DNA of 64,000 bases from Maratus speciosus (GCA_963932465.1 OZ010786.1:538845073-538909072), one strand, 5' to 3'. Positions 38,094 to 49,126 are shown, numbered from the stretch's first letter. A program made the numbers and translations. Notes: a model not told the origin generated them from the sequence alone.

Positions 38094-38919
38094 TAATTTC
38101 ATTTGATAAAAAAGCATGTTTAATTTAATTTTATAATTAAAATAATAAGAATTTGAAAAAAAAAAAAAGTCCTTCCGGCCAGTGCCGGGAGGAAGAGGTA
38201 GCTTTCATAATCCTTATTTAAAAAAAGCCAACTTATATCATGCAAACACACGAAGCTCAATTTAGTGGAAACCGAATATTGGAGATTCAATACTAATTTT
38301 TATCAATATAATGAATGAGAATTTCGCGAAATTAGTCAGCTTTATCCAAGCTGCTTTTCTTTAAAGTAACTTATATTTGGCTGCCAAATTCGGCAATTTC
38401 TTAAAGTGCCTGTCATTTTAAGACAACATGGTGGATGAGGCTAAGCAGTGAACTTGGTCGAGACCTTAGTAATTGCTGTGCACATGCTCACTCACATCGG
38501 AATCGGTTAATATATAGGAGTGCTGTCGCATGCAAAAAATCAGATTTTTCAAAATGTCACCCACAATAGAAATTGAAACTGCTATATCTGAGCCATTTTT
38601 TAAGGTAAAGACAAACAAAAAATGCTCCTGAATCCTTATATCAAGATCAAATACTTAAGAAAGAAACCTTTTTCAATTTCTAATTTTTTTGCACCTCACT
38701 TTAAATATATATATATTTTTTAATTTAATGGCCGCCATTTTGAAACAAGATGGCTGATGAATCTGGCCAGCGAACTTGGTCGAGGTGTTGATGTATACTA
38801 TCCACATGCCTTCTTACATCGAAATAGGCGAATACGTGTGTTATCGCATGAGAAATACAAGATCGTTTCAAAATGTTAGCCATGCTAGAAATTCAAAGTG
38901 CTATAAATCAACCATTTTT

Positions 38920-39042
38920 ACTTTCTTCTATCTTTACAAGAAGAAAGTATTGGATTCATGAAAATTTTCGAATTCCGGTTTTCGACGGATTTACACGTTT
39001 TAGGGGTCAGAGATTACAAAATGTCTGTCTGTGACTCTGTGA

Positions 39043-39080
<38 letters not shown>

Positions 39081-40005
39081 GTGTATGTAACACAAATTTT
39101 GTGGGCGCTCTATCTCAAGAACTAATGCACGGAATTTAATAAAAATTGATATTCTGTTAGTGCCTAATACAAATTGATGCTGATTAGTTTTTGGTGTAAA
39201 TCGCTCAACAGGTGGCGCTGCAATGCTGCATTTTTCACGATTTTCGCAATAGCTCTATCTCAAGAACTAATGCACGGATTTTGATCGAACTTCAGATTTA
39301 GTTAGTCCTTGATATGAATTGATGATGATTACGTTTTGGTGTAAATCGCCCAACAGGTGGCGCTGTTATGATGAATTTTGCAGGATTTGCACGATTTCCC
39401 CAATAGCTCTATCTTAAGAACTAACGCACGGATTTTCATCAAACTTCAGATTAAGTTAGTCCTTGATATGACTTGCTACTGATTAGGTGTTGGTGTAAAT
39501 CGCCCAACAGGTGGTGCTTCTCTGCTGCCTTTTCCACGATTGCCTCAATAACTCTATCAATAGAACTAATGGACCAATTTTCATCTAACTTCAGATTTAG
39601 TTGTATGTTGACACAAGTTGTTGTTAATTAGGTTTTGGTGTTAATCACCCAATAGGTGGCGCTGCTATGCAGAAATTTTCACGATTTTCGCTATTGGTCT
39701 ATCTCAAAAACTAATGTACGGATTTTCTCCAAACTTCAGATTCAGTCAGACGTTGACATAAATTGTTGCTGATTAGGATTTGGTATAAATCACCCAATAG
39801 GTGGCGCTGCTAGGCAGCATTTTGCTGAATTTAGACGATTTCAGCGATAGTCATATCTCAAGAACTAATGCACGGAATTTCATATCGTTAGAATCCTCAT
39901 GAGATGCATAGATTGCCATTTAATTTTGGCAGTGTGATAGCGAATTTTGAAGTATTAACATGTATGAGATAGAAGAAAGTTTTGGGATTGGTACATCCGA
40001 CTAGT
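38920..40005 (+). mobile_element. Second Helentron-like element nested in the first, 148-bp internal repeats
   Basis: The 5' hairpin is CTTTCTTCT...AGAAGAAAG (38921-38947). Then comes a (GTCT)n microsatellite (about 39043-39082) and six repeats marked by AACTAATGCACGGA at about 39120, 39262, 39419, 39563, 39709 and 39862, each with a CAGGTGGCGCTG box. The 3' end has the arm AGAAGAAAG (39971-39979), hairpin GGAT-TGGTAC-ATCC (39985-39998) and GACTAG. It interrupts one 326-bp unit of the host element: ATAAATCAACCATTTTT stops and resumes as TTAATATATGAAC. No target duplication is evident, fitting Helitron/Helentron insertion. Confidence 0.6.
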
Positions 40006-41593
40006 TTAATATATGAACAAAAGAACAAATTTTCAGAAACAAAAACTGCTCCGGAATCTTTGTATCAAGGCCAAACACATAAAAAAAATCTTTTTCATTT
40101 TCCAATTTTTTAATACCTCATTTTGAATTTTAAATTTAATTTATTTTAAATGACAACCCTTTTGAAACAAGATGGCGAATGAAGCTGGCCAACGAACTCG
40201 GTCGAGACATTGGTATGTACTATGTACAGACCAAGTAACATCCAAATAGGTTCATAAATACGCCTGTTATCGCGTGACAAAAATCAGGTCGTTTTAAAAT
40301 GTCTGCCACAAGAGAAATTCAAAATGCTATTACTCAGCCATTTTTTTTTAGATATAGACGAAAGAAAAACTGTTCCGGAATCTTTGTATTAAGGTCAAAC
40401 ACATACAAAAAAAATCTTTTTCATTTTCCAAATTTTTGGTATCTCATTTAATTTTTTTAATTTTTTAATTTTTTTAAATGGCCGCCATTTTGAAACAAGA
40501 TGGCGGATGAAGCTGGCCAACGAACTCGGTCGAGATATTTGTATGTACTATGTACACACCAAGGTACATGCAAGTTGGTTCATAAATACGCCTGTTATTA
40601 CGTGAGAAATATCAGGACGTTTCAAAATGTCAGCCACGCTAGAAATTCAAAATGCTATAACTCAGCCATTTCTTGAGATATAGACGAAACAAAAACTGCT
40701 CCCGAATCTTTTTATCAAGGTCAAACACATAAGAAGAAAATATTTTTTCAATTTTCAATGTTTGGTACCACATTTCAAATTTAAATTTTTCTTTAAAATT
40801 TAAACGGCCGCCATTTTTAAACAAGATGGCGGGTGAAGCTGGCCAACGAACCCGGTCGAGACATTGGTATGTACTATGTATAAACGAAGTTACATCCAAA
40901 TCGGTTCATAAATACGCCTTTTATCGCGTGACAAAATTCAGGACGTTTCAAAATGTCAGCCAAGCTAGAAATTCAAAATGCTATAACTCAGCCATTTTTT
41001 AAGATATAGACGAAACAAAAACTGCTCCGAAATCTTTGTATAAAGGTCAAATACATAAGAAAAAAATATTTTTCCATTTTCAATTTTTTGGTACCACATT
41101 TCAAATTTTAAATTTTTAAAAAAATTTTAAATGGCCGCCATTTCGAAACAAAATGACGGATGAAGCTGGCCAACGAACTCGGTCGAGAGATTGGTATGTA
41201 CTATGTACACACCGAATTACATCCAAATCGGTTCATAAATACGCCTTTTATCGCGTGACAAAATTCAGGACGTTTCAAAATGTCAGCCACGCTAGAAATT
41301 CAAAATGCTATAACTCAGCCATTTTTTAAGATATAGACGAAACAAAAACTGCTCCGGAATCTTTGTATAAAGGTGAAATACATAAGAAAAAAATATTTTT
41401 CCATTTTTAATTTTTTGGTACCACATTTCAAGTTTTAAATTTTTTTTAAAATTTTAAATGGCCGCCATTTTGAAACAAAACGGCGGATGAAGCTGGCCAA
41501 CGAACTCGGTCGAGACATTGGTATGTACTATGTACACACCGAATTACATCGAAATCGGTTCATAATTACGGGAGTTACAGTGTGACATATGTC

Positions 41594-41596
<3 letters not shown>

Positions 41597-41638
<42 letters not shown>
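41597..41638. repeat. (AT)n microsatellite
   Basis: About 20 AT dinucleotides near the 5' end of the minus-oriented Helentron-like element. Confidence 0.9.
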
Positions 41639-41641
<3 letters not shown>

Positions 41642-42000
41642 ATTTTGAACGGAGGGTGGTTTCGGGGTCTGGGGGGTCATGATCGATAAAAATATACCAA
41701 AATTTTTTGAAATCGCTTTCCTCCGAACGGCTGCAATAGGTAGCTTTTTTGTAAAGAAAGCTACCTAATAGACTTTACTAAATAGAAGGAATATCCTACA
41801 AAAATAAATAAATAAATAAATAAAAATATAAATAAATAAACCCAGATTAACCCTTTGCAATAGAATGTCTGCAAATAGCCGCCCAAGCTTTATATACATG
41901 ACTCCATTTTTATATTATATTTGCACCATTATATTTAAAAAATACATTTATTAGCAACTTTCTCGTGCACATCTTTTTTAAAATACAAATAAAAATGCTT

Positions 42001-42977
42001 CTTAAAATAAGTGGTGTCAACTGAATAAATTCGTGTATGAGATGTCTGTGTCTGGGAGAAGTACTTCAACTGCAAAGTGTTAATAATCAAGAATAATAAA
42101 AACTGAGATTTATTATTGCCCTCGAAAAATGAAGTTTGTAAATGGTTCAAGCTTTAAATTATTTTTTGCTAAATATTCTACACATAATAATCCATGTATT
42201 TGCGTTTTTAAAAGATTATTACTTGTATGCATGGCATACATTTTAATACCTTAGCCATCTAATTTCAAACATTTCCTTCATCTAACAAATTCCAATAAAT
42301 AAAATAAAATGACTAATGAAACATTTTTTATTATACTAATCAACAACATTACAATTACTACGAAAATAGCTTTCTCGCATCATCTGGCTGTTTTCATTTA
42401 TAAATATATATATATTTTTCACAAGTGATACGACTATTTTTAATGATTAAAAGCAATAAAGAAATGTGTCACTTAAAAGGAAGCATATTTATATTTAAGA
42501 CTATTATAAAGATTAAAAAACAAAACAATTAAGAAAAAATATTAGAAAGACTAAAGAATAAATAATTAAAGGTATTACGAAATAAGAATTAATTTTTGAC
42601 AGACAAGAGTTCTTTCTGTCATTTCGGGTAACAGAGCTTTCTATAAAAAATCTTATTTTTTAAAAATGAATTTTTAAATTGCAAAGCGTTTTCCGATTTT
42701 ATTTTAAATAATGAGCAGAAATATGCTGAATTTAAGTTGACATCATCTCGATACACAATATTTAAAACTGTAATGAGTAATTTTAAAATGGACTTAAATT
42801 ATTCATCTTAGATAAGAGTAATTAAAATATCTTATGTAGCAAATGAAAAGTAGTAATAAACTGCATGTAATTTTATGTTTTAACTTCAACTTAAAAATTC
42901 TAAATAATAATTTTTAAAAATAGAGAGAGAGAGAGAGAAATGTATAATTCCCATGAGGAAAACTTAATTAGAAGTTC
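42001..42977. other. No gene recognised
   Basis: AT-rich DNA with a short (GA)n run near 42924-42940. The minus-strand frame at 41935-42150 lies across the end of array C and has no domain. Confidence 0.45.
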
Positions 42978-43160
42978 CTTTATATTTTCCTACTTAACGA
43001 AACAAAATTTCTCTTTAAGAGTTTGAATTTATTAGACCGAAAAGATGAAATTTGTAGTTAAAAATGTTGCCAACTTTAAAAGATTTTTATTTGACATCGG
43101 CTTAATATTTTACCGTTCTGTTTTACCTTTCTTTTTTGAAATGTTACACATCTTGCTTGT

Positions 43161-43674
43161 TTAAACCTTTATGCACTGAATTTTGAATTCATGCAAATTT
43201 TATCTTCTAAAGAATTTTTCGTGAATTTTTGAAGACGATTTACGTAATAATTTAATAAAATTTAGAAGGGTTGAAGGATTTAAAGAATTAATAAAATTTG
43301 AATTTATAGGGATTTTGTGCAATATTTATAAGCCTATTCAAAACTTTTATTTTAAATATTTTTCTTAGTATTTTGTAGAATTAAGAAATGTACAAATATG
43401 ATACTCTTATAATAGAAATATAATATAATAATTTCCTAATTGACACCCCCCCCCCCCAACGCGATGAAAGCCGAAAAGATGCAAAGGCAAAAAAAAAATC
43501 ATACATTTAAAAATATTTTTCTTTTGTGTAACCAATAATGCTTTTGGAACAAGATAAAGTAATGCATGTATAACTCATTCTAAACTGTATTACTACTAGT
43601 AGATGTATTAAATTAATTTTATAACAAGTTATTTTAAAGGTACTTATAAGTATGGTCAATAGATAAAGGGTTAA
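43161..43674. mobile_element. TTAA element (514 bp) in unit 1 of array D
   Basis: TTAAACCTTTATGCACTG at the left and ATAGATAAAGGGTTAA at the right. Units 2 and 3 read CTGT-TTAA-ATAAATCATT and CTGT-TTAA-CAAAATCCTG with a single TTAA. Here TTGT-TTAA and TTAA-AGAAATCATTG flank the element. Contains a C run at 43446-43457; non-coding. Confidence 0.8.
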
Positions 43675-44903
43675 AGAAATCATTGTAAACTCTAAAAATA
43701 TTAAGAACTTTTTAGAAATTAATTTTGTTTCAAATGGAACAATCGAAAATTCGCACTATTATGAAGTATGAGTTCTTAAGTTGAACATTAAGTTGAACAG
43801 GCATAACAGACCGTGCGAAACATTAATAGTGTATTTTTCTCTAGTGTTACTAAGCAGCATACAGTATCAAATTAGTCCGCCAAATTTCGTACAGGTAACT
43901 TTGACCTCACAAATGAGCCATGCGGTTACCCAGAATCGAGGGTAAATAATGACGAACAAAATGTCCTTTATATTTCCTTAACGAAACAAAATTCCTCTTT
44001 AAGAGTTTGCATTTATTAAGTCGTCAAGGATGAAATCTGTAGCTAATATTATTACCAACTTTAAAAGATTTTTATTTGACATTGGCTTAATATTTCACCG
44101 TTCTGCTTTCCTTTTCTTTTTAGGGTTCCGTACTTAAAAAAGTAAAAACGGAACCATTATAAGATCACTCCTGTGTCTGTCTGTCTGTCACAGCCATTTT
44201 ACTCATAAACTATGGAACGTGGAAAGTTCAAATTCGGGGAAGTAATAAAGACTATTGACCAACATATTTTCAGATTAATAAACATTCATAAATATATTTA
44301 GTAAAAAAGTGGAGGGGCTAATTATGCTACTTGAAAAAAAAAAATATTTTCTTTGTATATCATGTGGGATATCCTGTGAAAGCTTTTGTAACGCTGAACT
44401 CAAAAATACATTCCTTTTAATTTTAGGTATTATATTTTCAAAGATATTGTTGAAAATGTAGCGCAAAAATATGCCCCCCCCCCCATATAATTCCGATTCT
44501 ACTGAAACTAAAATTATGAAAAAATTAGAGGTAGTAGACGTTAATATAATCCTTGCCGAAAAATTATAGCGATTACCCTAGGTTACATAGTTTTTGAGTA
44601 ATTAGCATTTTTCTGTTATACACAAATTTCGATTTACGGGCATTCAGAAAAATTGTTGAGCATCGCTGAATATACCTATCGTTGCAGAAGAATAAAAGCA
44701 TTGTTGATAATGATTTTCGAAAAAAATCATCGGTAATTAGCCGACATATTAACCCTTAAAGGTACGGTCAGTTTGGACATAACAAAGGACAGGGGCGGCG
44801 TACTCTATGCCTAGTTAACAACTTTTAATGATATACATGTGTAATGTAATGTCCAGTAACAGCATAAAATCAATAAACGTCAAATTGTTAAAAACATATT
44901 AAT

Positions 44904-45663
44904 TTAAGGGGTCTCGGGACTCTAAAAAGTGGAAAAAAATGAAAAAAAAAAGATCATTTTCAGCATTAAGAGCCTTAAAATGTATATGATTTTCAAACAC
45001 AATTTTAATTGGGATGAAAGATATAAGTATGTTCTTTCGTTTCATGTATTTAAAAAATTGCAAGATACAGAATTAGTATTTATAGGGGGCTCGAAACTGT
45101 TAGACATTTCTCGAACAAAAAATTGGCATAGCAGTTTACGCGCAGGATTACATAATAAATATTGCAACTAGAATAAAAATTTTGATAATTACTTATACTT
45201 TAGATTGTAATAAATTTCCTGAACTTAAATAAATTTTTATTTAAAGCATTTTTATATTTTTAATGCAATGTTTCATTTCGCTAATACAAAATTTTGAAAA
45301 TTTCAAAAGTAAAATCACCTAAAAAGATATCTTTTTGAACAATAAAAACGAAATTTTAGGTTCAGTTTATAGACTAACATGAAATATATGTTTTGAAAAT
45401 TTCATGAAAAAAATATTCAGAAGTTTTTGAAGTATCCTGGGTGTTATGCCCAAAAAACGCCATTTGGAAAATAATGACTTTAAAGTTTCGGAAACGCCGC
45501 TTCAGCTATTAAGCGGGTATAATTCGAAAAGCCAAAACTTCTGTTCAATGGGAATTTCAAGGAAACAATTATATCAAAATATTCAGAAAAGATAGGAGTT
45601 TAACATCTAAAAAAAATTAAATTTCTTAAATTTTGAAGCTCTAAGAGTCCTGCGACCACTTAA
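44904..45663. mobile_element. 760-bp TTAA element, copy 1
   Basis: Starts TTAAGGGGTCTCGGGACTCT and ends AAGAGTCCTGCGACCACTTAA. It pairs with 50748-51508, sharing internal landmarks GATGAAAGATATAAG-ATGTTCTTTC, GGAAACGCCGCTTCAGCTAT and GGTATAATTC. An 80-codon frame (44929-45171) is related to that in the other copy but is not open over most of the element and shows no transposase motif. Confidence 0.85.
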
Positions 45664-45878
45664 TCCTTTCTGGCACGGAGTAATTCTATTTATAAAGTTA
45701 TGAAATAATGAACTGACACCAGAATTTATAAACGAATTTATTAGAAAATGCGAACTTGCTTATTATCACGTACATGATAAAAGGAAAATTTTAATTAAAA
45801 ATTCTTGGTGCCATTTGTCTGTTTTGGAATTAAAATTAGGTGTCCGTTTTTTAAGGGCATCGCCCTCGAAAGATTTAA
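45660..45878. mobile_element. TTAA MITE abutting the previous element
   Basis: Begins TTAATCCTTTCTGGCACGG, using the very TTAA that ends the 44904 element, and ends CGAAAGATTTAA. A related, shorter copy lies at 54129-54264 (shared ATAATGAA-TGA and GGAATTAAAATTAGGT). Confidence 0.6.
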
Positions 45879-47178
45879 TTGGAAAAATCGCATAAATACT
45901 GTGGGATTCGGGATAGTTTGCATTGATTGTATCTCTCGATACGCCTCGAGTGACTTTAAAAGGTAATTAAACACCTATCTGGAAAAACGCGGCACTGACC
46001 AAGGCGGCGTTGCAACTTGCAGACCTCAATTCGAAGCATGCTTAGCACAATGCCAAATTTAAACTTTGAACAAAGGTTTTGTTTTAGCTACACAGTAGAA
46101 ATAAAGGTTATTACTACGCTGAATTTAGTTTCATGAAATGCCATATGAAGTTTAAGTATGCACTGATTTTATTGTCAGTACCAAATTAAGTTCATCATAA
46201 ACAGATTAGGATAATATTTTAAAAAAAGTGTTATACGAATAGCTATATTTGATATTATTTTTGTTCCATATGTCTTTGAACTTTCATGGTATACCCATTT
46301 TCACTTTTCTAATATATACAGTTATACCCAACACTACATTGTATAGTTTTTTACAAAGTCTTAGTATTCTTTTAGCAACATTTTTTTTTATAATACAATT
46401 ACAATTTCATATATTTATTCTACGGAACCCTCTGTACGCGAGTAATGCTCGCACTTGACCTTTTATTTGAAAAGTTGCACATCTGGCCTGTTTAAATAAA
46501 TCATTCTAAAATTTAAAAATATTAAAAACTTTTGTTAAATTAATATTGTTTAAAATGGAACAGTCGGAAATTCGCACTATTATGAAGTATGAGTTCTTAT
46601 GTTGAACTACTGGCATCGCAGATCGCGCGAAACTGTATTTGTCTCTAGTGCAGCAGACATCATCAAATTATTTCGCCAAATTTCGTACGGGTAACTTTGA
46701 CCTCACAAATAAGCCACGCGGTTGTCCTGAATAAAAGGTAAATAGACGAAGTAAATGTCCTTTATATTTTCCTACTTAACGAAACAATATTCCTCTTTAA
46801 GAGTTTACATTTATTATGTCGTCAAGGATGAAATTTGTAGTTAATAATATTGTCAACTTTAAAAGATTTTTATTTGACATTGGCTTAATATTTTACAGTT
46901 CTGTTTTTCATTTCTTTTTTGAAAAGATACACATCTTGCCTGTTTAACAAAATCCTGACAAACCCTATAAATATTAATTTTTTTTTAAATGAATTTTGTT
47001 TTTAATGGAACAGTCGCACTACAGGGTGGCTACTAAATACTGTAACGCTCCAAAAAATACGAATTAATTTTAATTGTTTGTTAAAACAATTTATTTCTCT
47101 ATTTTAGCGTTTGGCAATCTTCTATTAGTGCAGACGAATTTTGTTATAAAGAAAATATTTAAAGTTATTTTAAAGAGG

Positions 47179-48606
47179 GAAGCTAAAAGAATGATGATTA
47201 AACAGCTCTTTGATCGCAGATATTCCGAAGCTAAAATCTTTAAGCAATCAAAATGACTTGGTTTTAATGGAACATTTATATATAGAACTATAAATCGATT
47301 ATTGGATACTAATAGCTATGTAAAGACCGATCTGTGTCTGGTCGTCTACGCTCAGATCGCACAATAGAGCACATCAAAAGAATTCCTGAAAAGGTGTGAA
47401 GAAATCCACAACGTTCTGGAAATAAAAAGGCTGCAGAAAAGTACGTGAGTCGCAGAACTATGCAAGTTATTCTAAATGAAGATCTGGGTTATTGCTCTTA
47501 TCACAAAAGAATAATTGAAGGTTTGACTGCTGCACAAAGAATAAAAAGATTACAAAGATGGAAGAAATAGATGAAGCGGCATGTTAGAAAAAGTGTTGAC
47601 AGAATAATATTTTATGATGGGAAGTTATTTTATACTGAACAGTGTTATAAGGCCAAAAAGGATGTCGTATATTCAGCAACCCTCGAGGTTATACCTGAAA
47701 CCTTTCGAACTGTTAATCTCTTTGAGAACAAGAATTATGTTATGCTTTGGGCTGCAGTGTCAAACAATAGAAAATTCCTTTTGAAGTTCACGATAAAGGG
47801 ATAAAAATCAGTGGGAATATTTCAAACAGGACATATTGGCTACACATTTATTGCTACATGTTGACTGGTTGTATCCCAAAACGAATTGGATATTTCAGCA
47901 AGATTCTAAACCTTTTCACCGAGCTAAATCAACACAGGCTTGGCTCACTGTCAATTGTCCGAACTTTATCATGCAAGAAGATTGGCCACCTTCTTCGTCG
48001 GATCAAAATCCTTTAGATCATTGCGTCTGGGAAATTTTAGAGGTTAAAATAAATAACAACAATCACAGAAGTTTGGACTCTGTCAAAGCTTCCATATTTC
48101 GTGAATGGTACCGATTACCTCTTAAAATGATTCGTGCCGCAGTCGGACAATGGCATAAGAGAAAACAATAGAAAATTCCTTTTGAAGTTCATCGATAAAG
48201 GGATAAAAATCAGTGGGAATATTACAAACAGGACATATTGGCTACACATTTATTGCTACATGTTGACTGGTTGTATCCCAAAACGAATTGGATATTTCAG
48301 CAAGATTCTAAACCTTTTCACCGAGCTAAATCAACACAGGCTTGGCTCACTGTCAATTGTCCGAACTTTATCATGCAAGAAGATTGGCCACCTTCTTCGT
48401 TGGATCTAAATCCTTTAGATCATTGCGTCTGGGAGATTTTAGAGGTTAAAATAAATAACAACAATCACAGAAGTTTGGACTCTGTCAACGCTTCCATATT
48501 TCGTGAATGGTACCGATTACCTCTTAAAATGATTCGTGCCGCAGTCGGACAATGGCATAAGAGATTATCTTTGGTAACCGGTAAAGATGGCGGTCAATTC
48601 GAGTAA
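47179..48606 (+). pseudogene. maT (DD37D) transposase pseudogene
   Basis: This is the DDE/D transposase of the element, normally a nuclear protein that binds the TIRs and moves DNA by cut and paste into TA. Visible in order: an N-terminal HTH region (KRMMIKQLFDRRYSEAKIFK), a second DNA-binding part reached through a frameshift (RSVSGRLRSDRTIEHIK; 47331 on), the first catalytic D in RIIFYDGKLF (47616-47618), the second in IFQQDSKPFHRA (47902-47904) and the third in NPLD of WPPSSSDQNPLD (48016-48018). The spacing between the second and third D is 37 residues, the maT signature. Broken by stops at about 47254, 47397 and 47568, at least two frameshifts, and a tandem duplication (47762-48162 and 48163-48564) that repeats the second half of the catalytic domain. 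The C terminus, ending KDGGQFE, is intact. Confidence 0.9.
47762..48564. repeat. 401-402 bp tandem duplication inside the maT transposase
   Basis: Two head-to-tail copies starting AAACAATAGAAAATTCC at 47762 and 48163. Copy 2 has one extra T (TTCATCGAT against TTCACGAT), restoring a different reading. Identity is very high, so the duplication is recent relative to the element. Confidence 0.9.
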
Positions 48607-48950
48607 AATTATTTCCCTGTAAACTTTCATCTCTGATTTTCATCATAATAGTGTAGTTCTCATTTTATATTTTATATTTGTAAAATAAAATGACTGAATA
48701 TTTGTAACAGTATTTAGTAGCCACCCTGTATTATGAATTAGAGTTCTTAAGTTGAACTACCGGCATCGCAGACCGCGCGAAACATTAATACTGTATTTGT
48801 CTCTAGTGTTACTGCATGCTCTAGTTCTAGTGATGCAGCAAATAGCATCAAATTGGTTCGTCAAATCTCGTACAGGTAACTTTGACCTTGAGGAACTTTG
48901 TGAAATGAGCCACGCGGTTGCCCAGAATCAGGGGTAAATCATGACGAACT

Positions 48951-49126
48951 AAAAGTCACCGTTGAGTCTGACCTATATCAGAATCTATATATATATGTTA
49001 CATAACTGTATGCGGCGCTGAAATCGCGATTATTTCTTAATAGTTTAACGGCAACCCTGAATGAAACGCATCTCAATGGTTATTGAACAGCATTTAATGC
49101 ATCACCATACCTATAAGGGGGTTACC
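48951..49126. other. Short unassigned segment
   Basis: Between array D and the dispersed repeat; contains a GCGGCGCTGAAATCGCG stretch but no gene. Confidence 0.4.

Larger units (their letters stand above)
38168..41767 (-). mobile_element. Non-autonomous Helentron-like element with 326-bp internal satellite
   Basis: In minus orientation the 5' end is a hairpin AGGTAGCTTT...AAAGCTACCT (41738-41766). An (AT)n microsatellite follows (41597-41638), then a tandem array. The 3' end has one arm again (AAAGCTACCT, 38196-38205), then a GC hairpin CCGGC-loop-GCCGG (38175-38188) and AAGGACT. The internal unit, starting near GGCCGCCATTTTGAAACAAG, repeats at about 40148, 40480, 40805, 41132 and 41459 (period about 326), with earlier diverged copies near 38428 and 38728. 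The subterminal hairpin, microsatellite, internal repeats and terminal 3' hairpin match the plan of HINE/Helentron derivatives. Inserted in unit 3 of array C. Confidence 0.55.
36050..42000. repeat. Array C: three units of about 480 bp, heavily interrupted
   Basis: The landmark GTAACAGAATGTTACCTTTC followed by CACAGCACCTGCTGCTGATA occurs at about 36077, 36550 and 37208. Units continue through AATTCACTTATAAATAAAGTAG and a TGCAAATAGCC segment. Unit 2 contains a 175-bp MITE. Unit 3 contains a pogo relic and, after its ATAATTAAAATAATAAGAAT segment, a 3.6-kb insertion, resuming at about 41845 with TTAACCCTTTGCAATAG. Related minus-strand frames (36098-36331, 36840-37052, 37230-37445) recur because the DNA is repeated; they are I/Y/F-rich with no domain. 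Confidence 0.8.
44122..46460 (+). mobile_element. Third Helentron-like element (2.3 kb) with GGTTCCGT hairpin ends
   Basis: The 5' hairpin is GGTTCCGT...ACGGAACC (44124-44155), followed by a short (GTCT)n tract (44171-44188). At the 3' end the arm ACGGAACCC (46422-46430) recurs, then hairpin GCGAG-TAATG-CTCGC (46438-46452) and ACTTGACC. This pair of ends resembles a repeat widespread in insects (memory). It interrupts unit 2 of array D, which resumes at TTTTATTTGAAAAGTTGCAC. Two TTAA elements are nested inside (44904-45663 and 45660-45878). No Rep/helicase coding is seen, so it is non-autonomous. The exact right border is uncertain by several bases. Confidence 0.6.
47022..48728 (+). mobile_element. 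maT-type (DD37D) Tc1/mariner transposon with internal duplication
   Basis: The ends CAGGGTGGCTACTAAATACT (left) and its complement (right) are inverted repeats of about 25-27 bp differing at one position. TA lies at 47020-47021 and 48729-48730. Sibling array-D units read CGCAC-TA-TTATGAA uninterrupted at 43752 and 46572, the exact empty site. Length is 1707 bp. Removing the 401-bp internal duplication gives about 1.3 kb, the usual maT size. Encodes a dead transposase. Confidence 0.92.
42978..48950. repeat. Array D: three units of about 460 bp, each interrupted
   Basis: The first half of each unit (CCTTTATATTTTCCTACTTA, then ACTTTAAAAGATTTTTATTT) starts near 42978, 43967 and 46757. The second half (AATTCGCACTATTATGAAGT, GGTAACTTTGACCTCA, CCACGCGGTTGCCC) starts near 43735, 46555 and 48731. 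Unit 1 carries a TTAA MITE, unit 2 a Helentron-like element, unit 3 a maT transposon. Because each unit lacks the others' insertions, all three empty sites are present. Confidence 0.85.

Noticed and set aside
39043..39900. CRISPR-like array (regularly spaced AACTAATGCACGGA)
   Set aside because: The whole 148-bp unit is repeated, not a short repeat with unique spacers, and the context is eukaryotic.
44929..45171. 80-codon frame resembling one at 50827-51078
   Set aside because: Similarity is due to the two copies of the 760-bp TTAA element; no transposase motif and short.
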